DNA from: CAZWLY01 sp964634465
GTDB lineage: Bacteria > Desulfobacterota > Desulfarculia > G963662305
Length of the DNA stretch: 64,000 nucleotides
Assembly: GCA_964634465.1 (NCBI GenBank)
Contig: CAZWLY010000012.1
Coordinates: forward strand, 50,028-114,027
Direction: 5' to 3'
Below are positions 9,447 through 17,847 of this stretch, piece by piece; position 1 is the first letter of the stretch; each line of letters opens with the position of its first letter. A model generated the notes under the pieces. The model did not search any database and was not told the origin of the DNA. It was given only the letters and a program-made list of their open reading frames with translations. A program made the position numbers and the translations under genes.

Positions 9447-10130
9447 ATGACCAAGAATCTGCCCGTAGATTACACCCCCGGTCGCTACGACCGTTTTACC
9501 AAAGATTATGTCGGCGTCTACGATGATATAATCGTTCGCCGCGTGCTGGACGAGTTCCGGCCCGAACGGGCCGGCGGGGCGCTTATCGACCTGGGCATGG
9601 GCACGGGACGGGTGCTGGTCAAACTGGCCGCCCATGAGCGGCTCCGGCCCTTGAGCCTGATCGGCCTGGATTACTTCCAGGACATGGTCGAACAGGCCGC
9701 CGAAACCGTCGCCCGGGCCGGTCTGGCCGGCCGGATCCGGCTGATCAGGGGCGACGTTCACCGCTTGCCTTTCCGGGACGGGTGCGCCGAGATCGTCATC
9801 AGCCGTTCCACCATCCACCACTGGGCCGAGCCGGTGGCGGCCTTCAAGGAGATCCACCGCCTGCTGGCCCCAGGCGGGGTGGCCATCATTCACGACATAA
9901 GACGCGACCCCCACCCCGAGGCCCTGGCCGGGTTCAACCGCCGCCGGCGGGAGGCCGGCGTGGGCCCGGCCAAACTGGAGAACAAGTACACCCCGGCCGA
10001 GGTCCGAGAGATGATCGCCGCCGCCGGTCTGACCGAGTGCTCGGGCGTCTTCACCGGTTCCACCGGACCGGAAGCCCTGGGATTCGAGCTGCGAATATCG
10101 GGCCCGGTTCGCCGGGAGGCGAGCCGATGA
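9447..10130 (+). CDS. class I SAM-dependent methyltransferase
   Basis: 227 aa; start at ATG 9447 with AGGA upstream. The SAM motif I is LIDLGMGTGRVLVKLA (about residue 48), followed by IGLDYFQDMVEQA, the post-motif ISRSTIHHWAEP and GGVAIIHDIRRD. This is the UbiE/Methyltransf_11 type that often methylates small molecules or lipids. It overlaps the large PfaB-like gene by four bases (ATGA), so it is the first gene of the synthase operon and probably O- or C-methylates the chain or the headgroup. The substrate cannot be told from sequence. Confidence 0.85.
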   Translation: MTKNLPVDYTPGRYDRFTKDYVGVYDDIIVRRVLDEFRPERAGGALIDLGMGTGRVLVKLAAHERLRPLSLIGLDYFQDMVEQAAETVARAGLAGRIRLIRGDVHRLPFRDGCAEIVISRSTIHHWAEPVAAFKEIHRLLAPGGVAIIHDIRRDPHPEALAGFNRRRREAGVGPAKLENKYTPAEVREMIAAAGLTECSGVFTGSTGPEALGFELRISGPVRREASR

Positions 10131-13100
10131 CGGCCGTCCAGGAAGCGGCCATCGTCGGCCTGGCGATCGGCTCCGGCCGGGCCGAAGACCTGGCTGCCTG
10201 GTGGCGGGCCCTCTCCTGCCCGCCGGCCGGCCTGGCCCAACCGGACCCCGAGGCCGAGCCCGGCCCCGACCTGGCCGAAAGGCTGGCCGCCGGCGCTCTT
10301 GAAGACGCCGGTCTGGAAGAACCCCGGCCAGGGGAGACGGAGATCGATCGGGCCGAGGGACTGGCCGGTCTGGTCCGGATCATGGAAGAGCTGCGCCCCG
10401 GCGCGATCGGCGTGATCGTCGATGTCGGGGCCGGGAAGGGCGGCGCGGCGGTGGCGGTTCAAAATTTGGCCCGGGCTCGGGCGGACGGCCGCCGAATCTA
10501 CGCCGTCATCAGAGGCTTCGGCCGGGCCGACGAGCTGGCTCGATCCGTCGGCTCGGCCCTCCGAACCGCCGGGGTGGACGCCGAGCGGATCACCTATTTG
10601 GAAATAAACCCCGGTCCGCCAAACAAAGACGATCTGGCCGCCCTGGCCGGAATCTGGCCTCCCCGCCGGGACGAGCCGCCCCGCTGCGGCCTGGGCCGGC
10701 CGGAGCCCGGACAAAGCGCCCTGGCCGGGCTGGTCAAGACCGCTCTGGCCGTCTACCACCGCCTCCTGCCGCCGGGCGCGGCGACGGAGGGCGACCCCAG
10801 CCTGGATTCGACTCCCTTCTACCCGATCGCCGAGGTTCGGCCCTGGTTCCGGGGCCGCAACGATCTCCGCCGGGCCGTGGTCGGCGCGGTGGAGGAAGGC
10901 CGTCACTACCACTTCGTCCTGGAAGAAGACCCGAACCACGCCGGCCTCGGAGCGGCCTGGCCCAGCGAGCTGGTCGTCGTCTCGGCCGACGACCGGGCCG
11001 GACTCCTGGCCGTCATGGAGAGCCTGAAGGCCAGGCTCCAGGACGAGGCCGAGACGCCCCTGGATCGGTTGGCCTACACCCTGGCCCGGCGGCCGGCCGG
11101 CCGGCACCGCCTGGCCGTCGTCGCCCGGAACGCCGCCGATCTGGCGGCCAAGCTGGAGGCGGCCGCCTCGAAGCTGGGCTCGCCCGACAAAACCCGCCTC
11201 CAAACCCGGACCGGAATCACCTTCAACCAGCTCGACGAGGATCAGGACCCCGATCGATCCGTGCTCCTCTTTCCAGGCCAGGGTTCCCAAACCGTCAACA
11301 TGCTGGCCGGCCTGTGTCTCCACTTCCCTCTCGTCCGCTCCTGGTTCGAGTCCCTGGACGGGGTCTTTGCCGGCGAGTCCGGCCCCACGCCCACCGAGCT
11401 GCTGTTTCCGCCGCCCGCCGAGCTGTCCGAGGCGGCCAGCTGCCGGGTAGCCGAGTATCTGCGCTCGATGGAGGGCGGGGCTCCGGGAGCCTTCGTCGCC
11501 TGCCTGGCCCTAAACGACCTCTTGACCAGGCTGGGTTTCCGGCCGGAGGCCATGGTCGGCCACTCCAACGGCGAGAACGCCGCCCTCATCGCCGCCGGGG
11601 TGCTGCGTCTGGATCGGGATGGAATCTTCAGGCTCATCCGCCGCCTGTCGGCCAAGGCCGAAAAGCCGGAGGAAGGGCTGGAGCCGGTCAGGGGGGTGAC
11701 GGCCGCGGTCAGCCTGCCGGACAAGGGCGTCTTGGCCGAGATTCTGGCGCCCTGGTCGGGCCGGGCCTTCTGGGCCATGGACAACTGTCCCCATCAGGTG
11801 GTCCTGTTCGGCGATCGGGAGGCGATGGACGACATCCTCCAGGCGCTCCGCCGCCTCGGAGCCATCACCATGGTCCTGCCCTTCGACCGGGCCTTCCACA
11901 CCCCCTTGTTCGCTCCCCAGGCCGAAGCCCTCCGGGAAGTCTACGACTCGATCGAGGCCGGCTCCGGCCACACCCCGGTCTACTCCTGCCATACCGCCGG
12001 CCGGTTCCCGGAAGAACCGGCGGCCATCCGCCAACTGGCCGCGGCCCAGTGGACCGGCCGGGTCCGCTTCCAGGAGACGATGGAAGCGCTCTACTCCCAG
12101 GGGTTTAGGACTTTCGTCGAGGCCGGGCCGAGCAACACCCTGACCACCTTCGTGGACGACATCTTTCGGGGGCGGAAGCACACCGCCGCCGCCTGTTGCG
12201 TCGAGGGCCGGCCCGACCTGGGCCAGTTCCAGGAACTGGTCGGCCGGCTGTTCGCCCTGGGGCTGATCGGGAGCGTGACCGCCCTGTTCGAAGGCCGCGG
12301 GCTGAGGCCCATCCCCTTGGAGAAAGACGAACAGGCCGCCCCGGCCGCTCCGGGACCGTCTCCCTCCCGCCAGGCCAGGGAGGCGATCATCCAGGGGCAC
12401 TTCGGGCTGATGAACGAGTTCCTGGCCTCCCAGGAACGGGTGCTGGCCCGAATAGGCGCCGCCCTCGGCTCGGCCGGGGCCAGGAGGACGGGACCGGCCC
12501 CGGCGGCCGACGGTGACCCGGCCGGGCGCTGGCCGTTGCTGGGCGCGGTGGTGGAGGAAACCCCGACCAGGCTGGCCGCCAGACGCCGCCTGAACGTGGC
12601 CGAGGACGTCTTTCTGCTGGACCATTGCCTGGGCCGTCGCTTTCCGGGTCGCTCCGACGAGTTGCACCCTCTGCCCGTGCTCCCCTTCGCCTTCAGCCTG
12701 GAGATGCTGGCCCAGGCGGCGTCCCGGCTGGGCGGCGGCCGGCCGGTCGTCGGCGTGGAGAACGTCCGGGGCCACCGGTGGATCGCCCTGGACAGGGGCG
12801 TCCTGGAGCTGGGCCTCGAGGCCGAGTTGGAATCGGCCGGGGACCGGGTCCAGGTGCGAATGTTCGAGCTCGATCCTGAACGCCCCGAACAAAAGTCCCT
12901 GGTCTTCGAGGGCCGGGTCGCCTTGGCCGCCGGATATCCCGATCCGCCGCCCCCGGCCGGACTCACCCCCCGTCCGCAACAGCCTCCCAAGTGGTCGGCC
13001 AAGGACTTCTACCGCTACTGTCTCTTCCACGGGCCTCGCCTCCAGGGCGTCAGGCGGCTCGTCGCCCATGGCCCGGACGGGCTGGAGGCCGAGCTGGCCG

Positions 13101-14191
13101 AGCCGGGCGGGTTGGATTTCTTCAACCGCTCGCGCCGGGTCGTCTGGCAGACCTCTCCGGTCCTGATCGACTGCGCCGGACAATTGGTCGGATACTGGCT
13201 CGTGGAGCAGTTCTCGCGGGAGTTCTTCGGCGTTTTTCCCTACTTCATCCGATCATTGCACCAGTTCGGGCCGCCGCCCGCCCCCGGCGCCGTCCTGGAG
13301 TGCCGGGCGGCCATGCGCTTTGAGCCGCCCGAGGTGGAGGCGGACTTCGATTTCATCGATTCCTCGGGCCGGCTGGTGTTCCGGCTGGAGGGGATGAGAG
13401 GCCGCGTCTTCGACTTCCCCCAGGCCTACCTGAACTGCCTCTACTGGCCCGAGACGGGCGTCGAGCTCTCCCGGCCCTGGCTGGAGGAAAGCGGGCTGAT
13501 CGTCCAGCGTTTGGACGACCTGACCGAAGACCTGCTGGAGACCAGCTTCGGCATCTGGAAGCGGGCCCTGGCCCACGTCACCCTGGGCCCCCGGGAGCGC
13601 GAGCTGTGGCACGATCTGCCGGAGCGGGGGCCGAGGCGGACCCAGTGGCTCCTGGGACGGGTGGCCGCCAAGGACGCCGTCCGCCGTTGGGCCAGGGCGG
13701 AGCTGGGCCTGGCCCTGGAACCCACCGGGGTGGAGGTCTTGCCCGACGATTCGGGCCGGCCGGTGATCGCCTGCGCCGGGCTCGAAGGGGTCGCCTCCCT
13801 ACCCAGCCTCTCCATCTGCCACTCGGGCCTGACGGCCGCGGCCGCCCTGGACCCGTCCGGGAAAGGGATCGGCCTCGACCTGGAGAGCTTGGAGGGGCGG
13901 GAGGTGGGCGAGTGGCTGGAGAGGGCCTTTCACGACGACGAGCTGGCCCTGGTCGCTCCGGACGATCGCCGGGCCCTGCTGGGCTTGTGGTGCGCCAAGG
14001 AGGCGGCGGCCAAGGCCGGCGGCCAGGGGCTCGAAGGCGCGCCGCTGGCCTGGCGAATCGAGGACGGCTCGCCCGAGCACGGCCGGGTCGTGGTCTCACG
14101 CGGCGGGCGGCGCTGGCTGGTGAGGATGTGGTATGATGGCCCGGAAGCGGCCGCCCTCTGCTGGGAGGGATGGCCGCCGCGACTGACCTGA
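10127..14191 (+). CDS. PfaB-like degenerate KS-acyltransferase fused to dehydratase and 4'-phosphopantetheinyl transferase
   Basis: 1354 aa; start at ATG 10127 (GGGAGG upstream, ATGA overlap). Residues 1-370 look like a decayed ketosynthase with no catalytic cysteine, as in PfaB of PUFA synthases. Residues 375-680 are an acyltransferase (LLFPGQGSQTVNM; active serine in GHSNGENAA near 479). About 800-1100 form a double-hotdog PKS dehydratase: DHCLG near 830 gives the histidine and PVLIDCAGQLVGYW near 1014 the D-x3-Q of the second half. About 1160-1354 are an Sfp/EntD-type phosphopantetheinyl transferase with GIGLDLE and WCAKEAAAKA motifs. It would load malonyl units, dehydrate the beta-hydroxyacyl intermediate and activate the ACPs of the pathway. 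Domain fusion of PfaB-, PfaC-DH- and PfaE-like functions in one chain is unusual. Confidence 0.85.
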   Translation: MTAVQEAAIVGLAIGSGRAEDLAAWWRALSCPPAGLAQPDPEAEPGPDLAERLAAGALEDAGLEEPRPGETEIDRAEGLAGLVRIMEELRPGAIGVIVDVGAGKGGAAVAVQNLARARADGRRIYAVIRGFGRADELARSVGSALRTAGVDAERITYLEINPGPPNKDDLAALAGIWPPRRDEPPRCGLGRPEPGQSALAGLVKTALAVYHRLLPPGAATEGDPSLDSTPFYPIAEVRPWFRGRNDLRRAVVGAVEEGRHYHFVLEEDPNHAGLGAAWPSELVVVSADDRAGLLAVMESLKARLQDEAETPLDRLAYTLARRPAGRHRLAVVARNAADLAAKLEAAASKLGSPDKTRLQTRTGITFNQLDEDQDPDRSVLLFPGQGSQTVNMLAGLCLHFPLVRSWFESLDGVFAGESGPTPTELLFPPPAELSEAASCRVAEYLRSMEGGAPGAFVACLALNDLLTRLGFRPEAMVGHSNGENAALIAAGVLRLDRDGIFRLIRRLSAKAEKPEEGLEPVRGVTAAVSLPDKGVLAEILAPWSGRAFWAMDNCPHQVVLFGDREAMDDILQALRRLGAITMVLPFDRAFHTPLFAPQAEALREVYDSIEAGSGHTPVYSCHTAGRFPEEPAAIRQLAAAQWTGRVRFQETMEALYSQGFRTFVEAGPSNTLTTFVDDIFRGRKHTAAACCVEGRPDLGQFQELVGRLFALGLIGSVTALFEGRGLRPIPLEKDEQAAPAAPGPSPSRQAREAIIQGHFGLMNEFLASQERVLARIGAALGSAGARRTGPAPAADGDPAGRWPLLGAVVEETPTRLAARRRLNVAEDVFLLDHCLGRRFPGRSDELHPLPVLPFAFSLEMLAQAASRLGGGRPVVGVENVRGHRWIALDRGVLELGLEAELESAGDRVQVRMFELDPERPEQKSLVFEGRVALAAGYPDPPPPAGLTPRPQQPPKWSAKDFYRYCLFHGPRLQGVRRLVAHGPDGLEAELAEPGGLDFFNRSRRVVWQTSPVLIDCAGQLVGYWLVEQFSREFFGVFPYFIRSLHQFGPPPAPGAVLECRAAMRFEPPEVEADFDFIDSSGRLVFRLEGMRGRVFDFPQAYLNCLYWPETGVELSRPWLEESGLIVQRLDDLTEDLLETSFGIWKRALAHVTLGPRERELWHDLPERGPRRTQWLLGRVAAKDAVRRWARAELGLALEPTGVEVLPDDSGRPVIACAGLEGVASLPSLSICHSGLTAAAALDPSGKGIGLDLESLEGREVGEWLERAFHDDELALVAPDDRRALLGLWCAKEAAAKAGGQGLEGAPLAWRIEDGSPEHGRVVVSRGGRRWLVRMWYDGPEAAALCWEGWPPRLT

Positions 14192-14208
14192 ACTCCAGGG
14201 GTGATCTC

Positions 14209-14832
14209 GTGCAGGTTCATCTGCCCAAACTGCCTCCCGACCGCCTGAGAGCCCTGACCGACGGCATCTTCGCCATCGCCTTGACCATCCTGGTCTTGAA
14301 CATCGCCGTACCGCCCCTCGTCGGCCGGACGCCGACGGAGAGGGAGTTCTGGGGCATCGTCTACGGGCTGAGACACTACCTGATAAACTACTGCGTCAGC
14401 TTCGTCCTGCTGGGCGTGTTCTGGTTGGTCCACCACCAGCAGACGCACTTCATCAGGCGGACCAACTCCTGGCACCTCTGGGCCAACCTGGCCGGCCTGC
14501 TGCTGGTTTGCCTGGTCCCCTTCTCCACTTCGCTGATGAGCGAGTACCACCAGCTCATCGGGGCGGCCATCGTCTTCGAGGCGAACATGCTCCTGATCGG
14601 GCTGGCCTTCTACCTCCAGTGGGCCTACGCCACCTCCGGTCGCAGGCTGGTGGACGAAGACCTGGACGAGTCCATCGTAATCAAGGGCCGGCGGCTGAAC
14701 TTCGTTCTGGTGGCCTCCTCGGCGATAGCCTCGGGCCTGGCCTTCCTCCACCCGCGCTACAGCCTCCTGGCCTTCACCCTTATTCCACTGACCTTCGCCA
14801 TGTTCAGGACACGCCTCTTCATGGTTGACTGA
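14209..14832 (+). CDS. TMEM175/DUF1211-like membrane protein (putative potassium channel)
   Basis: 207 aa from GTG 14209, which has AGGGGT six bases upstream; an ATG at 14170 inside the previous gene is also possible but its ribosome site is too close. The first helix carries RLRALTDGIFAIALTILVL, the RxxxFxDGxFAIAxTLL signature of bacterial TMEM175 (PF06736), and six hydrophobic segments follow. Bacterial members conduct potassium. Its place inside a lipid-synthase operon is odd; it may be a membrane partner of the lipid pathway or a passenger. Confidence 0.8.
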   Translation: MQVHLPKLPPDRLRALTDGIFAIALTILVLNIAVPPLVGRTPTEREFWGIVYGLRHYLINYCVSFVLLGVFWLVHHQQTHFIRRTNSWHLWANLAGLLLVCLVPFSTSLMSEYHQLIGAAIVFEANMLLIGLAFYLQWAYATSGRRLVDEDLDESIVIKGRRLNFVLVASSAIASGLAFLHPRYSLLAFTLIPLTFAMFRTRLFMVD

Positions 14833-14868
14833 GACCGATCGGGTCCACCGGCGTGACAAGGAGCGATC

Positions 14869-15174
14869 ATGAAACCTACTCAGGATGAGATTCTGGCCGG
14901 CATCAAGGAGATCCTGGCCGAGATGATCGAGGACTGGGACCTGGACCTCAAGACCATCGGGGCCGACACGCGCCTGTCCGCCGACCTCGGCCTGTCCTCC
15001 ATCGACGCCCTGCACCTGGTCGCCGCCATCGACATGCGCTTCAACAGGCGCTTGCCCTATGAGAGACTGATCTTGAAGGACGGCAAGTACGTCGAGGAGC
15101 TGACCGTCGGCGACCTGACCCGCTTCGTCTACGACCACTTCGACTTCGACGCCTCCGCCCCCCAGCCGATGTGA
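14869..15174 (+). CDS. free-standing acyl carrier protein
   Basis: 101 aa with AAGGAG before ATG 14869. The phosphopantetheine site is DLGLSSIDALHLV, serine near residue 44. It is longer than AcpP (about 78 aa), with an extra loop LPYERLILKDGKYVEEL and tail, which is typical of pathway-dedicated ACPs. In this operon it probably carries the finished or a starter chain between the two megasynthases or to the glycosyltransferase. The PPTase domain encoded just upstream is the likely activating enzyme. Confidence 0.9.
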   Translation: MKPTQDEILAGIKEILAEMIEDWDLDLKTIGADTRLSADLGLSSIDALHLVAAIDMRFNRRLPYERLILKDGKYVEELTVGDLTRFVYDHFDFDASAPQPM

Positions 15175-15211
15175 CGCCGCTTAGACCATCGACGCCAGGA
15201 GACAGGATCAG

Positions 15212-16354
15212 GTGAGGCTGCTCTTCTACTGCCACAACGTCCACGGCCTGGGCCACATCATCCGCTCGGTCAGGATCGCCGAGGCGGCGCTGCGGCTGGG
15301 GGCGGACGCCTGCCGGATCGTCACCGGCTGCCGTTTCCTGGACAAGCTCGAATTCGATCCGGCCGTCGAGGTGGAGCGACTGCCGGCCGTGACCCTCGAA
15401 CACGGCCGTTTCCTGGCCCTCGAGGGAGAGGAAGGAGACGTCATGGCCCGGCGCTCCGCCCGGATTCTGGCCGCGGCCAGGGACTGGTCTCCGGACGCAA
15501 TCGTCGTCGATCACCTGGCCTTGGGCCTGGGCGGCGAGCTGATGGCGACCCTGCTGGCCGCGGCCGACGAGGGCTGGCCGACCCTGTTCGCCTGGGGGAT
15601 GAGGGACGTCTCGTCCTCTCCGGATCACCCCGGTCACGCCCCCTCCCCGCCCAAGAACCCGCGGATCAGAAAGGCCCTCAAGCGTTACGACATGGTCCTG
15701 GCCTACACCGACCAGGACTGGATCGACCCCCTGGCCGGATGGGGCGATTACCCCCTGCCCCGAAGCCGGGTCTACACCGGGGTGATCGCTGCTCGACCGC
15801 CCCGCCCCGCCCCGGCCGCCGAGGCGGTCGTCGTCGGGTTGGCCGGGGGCGGCACCGGCGGCCGGAGGATGTTCGAAGATCTGCTGGGCCTCAAGGCGGC
15901 GGGGCGTCTTCCGGAAGAGGTCGGGGTGCGGTTGGTGGCCGGGCCGTTCGGCCGGGCCGGGGAGCTGGCCCGAAAGGCCGAAGCCCTGCCCCGGGTGGAG
16001 GTCTGGCCCCTGGGCTCGGTGGAGGAGGCCGTCCGCGACGCCTCCGTGGCGGTGGCCAGGGTGGGCTACAACACCGCCTACAGCCTGATCCAGACCGACC
16101 TGCCCCTGGTCCTGACCCCCCTGCCCACCGACGGCGAGGAGCAGATCTACCGGGCCCGCCGGCTGGCCGAGCTGGCCGGGGTGTGGTCGGTGGACGAGCG
16201 GGAGCCCGGCGCGGCCGAGGCCCTGGCCGGGGCCGTCCTGGCCGCCCTGGAGACCGGGCCGACGCGACGCGATCTGCCCTTCGGGACGGCCGGGGCCGAG
16301 CGGGCGGCCGAGGCGATCATCGAGGCCGCCGGAGCCAAGCGGGGCGGGGTTTGA
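15212..16354 (+). CDS. MurG-like GT-B glycosyltransferase
   Basis: 380 aa; start GTG 15212 shortly after AGGA. N-terminus LLFYCHNVHGLGHIIRSVRIAEA is the glycine/histidine loop of MurG/MGDG-synthase-type transferases; the C-terminal donor lobe has VGLAGGGTGGRRM and VARVGYNTAYSLIQTDLPLV. Such enzymes move a sugar from a nucleotide donor onto a lipid or polyprenyl acceptor at the inner face of the membrane. Next to an ACP and a deacetylase gene it likely glycosylates the product of the synthase. Two bases separate its stop from the deacetylase start. Confidence 0.75.
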   Translation: MRLLFYCHNVHGLGHIIRSVRIAEAALRLGADACRIVTGCRFLDKLEFDPAVEVERLPAVTLEHGRFLALEGEEGDVMARRSARILAAARDWSPDAIVVDHLALGLGGELMATLLAAADEGWPTLFAWGMRDVSSSPDHPGHAPSPPKNPRIRKALKRYDMVLAYTDQDWIDPLAGWGDYPLPRSRVYTGVIAARPPRPAPAAEAVVVGLAGGGTGGRRMFEDLLGLKAAGRLPEEVGVRLVAGPFGRAGELARKAEALPRVEVWPLGSVEEAVRDASVAVARVGYNTAYSLIQTDLPLVLTPLPTDGEEQIYRARRLAELAGVWSVDEREPGAAEALAGAVLAALETGPTRRDLPFGTAGAERAAEAIIEAAGAKRGGV

Positions 16355-16355
16355 G

Positions 16356-17141
16356 GTGAAACGCCTGATAATCACCGCCGACGACTTCGGCCTGGGGCGC
16401 GGCGTCACCGAGGGCATCGTCCAAGCCATCGAGTGCGGCCTGGTGGGTCAGGCCTCGGTCATGGCCTGCCATCCCGGCGCGGCGGCCCACGTCCGGCCCT
16501 GGGCCGACAAGCTCGCCGGCCGGTTGGGGGTCCACCTCCAGTTGACCGGCGGCCGGCCCTGCCTGGACCCGTCCGAGGTTCCCTCCCTGGTGGACGCCGA
16601 GGGCCTCTTTCCCCGCTCCTGGCGGGAGATCGAGCGGCCCGATCCGGACCAGGTCCGGCGGGAGTGGCGGGCCCAGATCGAACGGGTCAGGTCGTGGGGG
16701 ATCGAGCCCAGCCACCTGGACAGTCACCACCACGTGCACCAGCGGCCCGACGTCTTTTTGGTTTACTCCGAGCTGGCCAGGGAGATGGGAGCGCCGGTCC
16801 GAACGGCCGGCCGGTTGATGACCCGGCTGCTCAGGACCCAGGGGATCGCCTGCGCCGATTACTGCGAGATCGGCTGGGGTTCCGGTCCGCCGACCGAGGA
16901 GCGTCTGCTCGAGCTGGTCGAGCGGGCCTTCGAAAGTCTGGACGGGCGGGGGGCGGTGGAGTTGGTCTGCCACCCCGGCCGGGTGGATGAGGAGCTGACC
17001 AGCCACTCGACCTACGTCGGCCAAAGGGCCGAGGAGCTGGAGGTCCTTTGCTCTCCCCGACTGGCCCGAAAACTGGCCGAAGCGGGCATCGAAGTGACGC
17101 CCGTCTCGGCCCTGAGCGGCGAGGTGAATCGTGTTGAGTAA
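16356..17141 (+). CDS. ChbG/HpnK (YdjC) family deacetylase
   Basis: 261 aa from GTG 16356. Motifs: LIITADDFGLGRGVTEGI at the N-terminus (catalytic Asp pair), VHLQLTGGRPC, and the metal site SHLDSHHHVHQRPD near residue 120. YdjC-fold enzymes remove N-acetyl groups from sugars; HpnK relatives act in hopanoid or glycolipid synthesis. It overlaps the following glycosyltransferase-like gene by 11 bases. Expected role here: deacetylation of a GlcNAc-type headgroup after transfer by the upstream MurG-like enzyme (inference). Confidence 0.85.
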   Translation: MKRLIITADDFGLGRGVTEGIVQAIECGLVGQASVMACHPGAAAHVRPWADKLAGRLGVHLQLTGGRPCLDPSEVPSLVDAEGLFPRSWREIERPDPDQVRREWRAQIERVRSWGIEPSHLDSHHHVHQRPDVFLVYSELAREMGAPVRTAGRLMTRLLRTQGIACADYCEIGWGSGPPTEERLLELVERAFESLDGRGAVELVCHPGRVDEELTSHSTYVGQRAEELEVLCSPRLARKLAEAGIEVTPVSALSGEVNRVE

Positions 17142-17847
17142 TCTCCTGTTCGGAACCAGGCCGATCATAGTCCACGGCCAGGGCCACCACACCAACAAGC
17201 CCTACTGGCAACCCATCAAGGACCGCTTCTTCAGCACCCCGCCCCGCCGTCTGGGGCCCGTGACCGAACTGACCATCATCACCTTCAACAACGGCCACGA
17301 GGCGATGGGGATTCTGGAGAGGAGCCTGGAGCATCTCGGCGTGCCCTGCCTGGTGCTGGGGAAAGGCGTCGAAAACTGGGTCAACTCCAAGCACAAGCCC
17401 CGCCTGGCCCTGGAGGCGCTCGAACGGATCGAGACCAAATACACCATGGGCCTGGACTCGCGGGACGTCCTCGTCCTGGACGACCCCGGCATCGCCCTGG
17501 AGCGCTTCAGGAAGCTGTTCGACTGCCGAATGCTGCTGGCCGCCGACCGGCTCAACTGGCCCCCCCTGAAGGAGTTCAAGGAGTTCGAGGACTCCATCCC
17601 CGAGGCCCAAGAAGCGGGCAACTTCCGCTACTTGAACGGCGGAACCTGGATCGGCGAGACCGAATTCCTGCGACTCTTCTTCGGCGAGGCCGCCCGGACC
17701 GAGCCGGTCGAGCAGGCCGCCGAATCGGAGCAGGGAATCCTCAAGAAGCTCTTCCCCCGCTATTACCCCGAGGTGCAGCTCGACTACCGCTGCTCCATCT
17801 TTCAGACCATCGGTTTCGTCAGCGATCCGATCTTGAAGATAGAATGA
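17131..17847 (+). CDS. PLOD/procollagen-type glycosyltransferase-like protein
   Basis: 238 aa from GTG 17131. The sequence resembles the glycosyltransferase domain of lysyl-hydroxylase/PLOD-like proteins: VLVLDDPGIAL in place of the DxD region, AADRLNWPP, LNGGTWIGETEF, and a C-terminal EVQLDYRCSIFQTIG. The N-terminal segment IIVHGQGHHTNKPYW is also typical of this group in bacteria. A nucleotide-sugar-dependent transferase adding a second sugar is plausible. Its 3' end overlaps the convergent NodB-like gene by 29 bases, so the two operons share their last codons. Confidence 0.6.
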   Translation: MLSNLLFGTRPIIVHGQGHHTNKPYWQPIKDRFFSTPPRRLGPVTELTIITFNNGHEAMGILERSLEHLGVPCLVLGKGVENWVNSKHKPRLALEALERIETKYTMGLDSRDVLVLDDPGIALERFRKLFDCRMLLAADRLNWPPLKEFKEFEDSIPEAQEAGNFRYLNGGTWIGETEFLRLFFGEAARTEPVEQAAESEQGILKKLFPRYYPEVQLDYRCSIFQTIGFVSDPILKIE

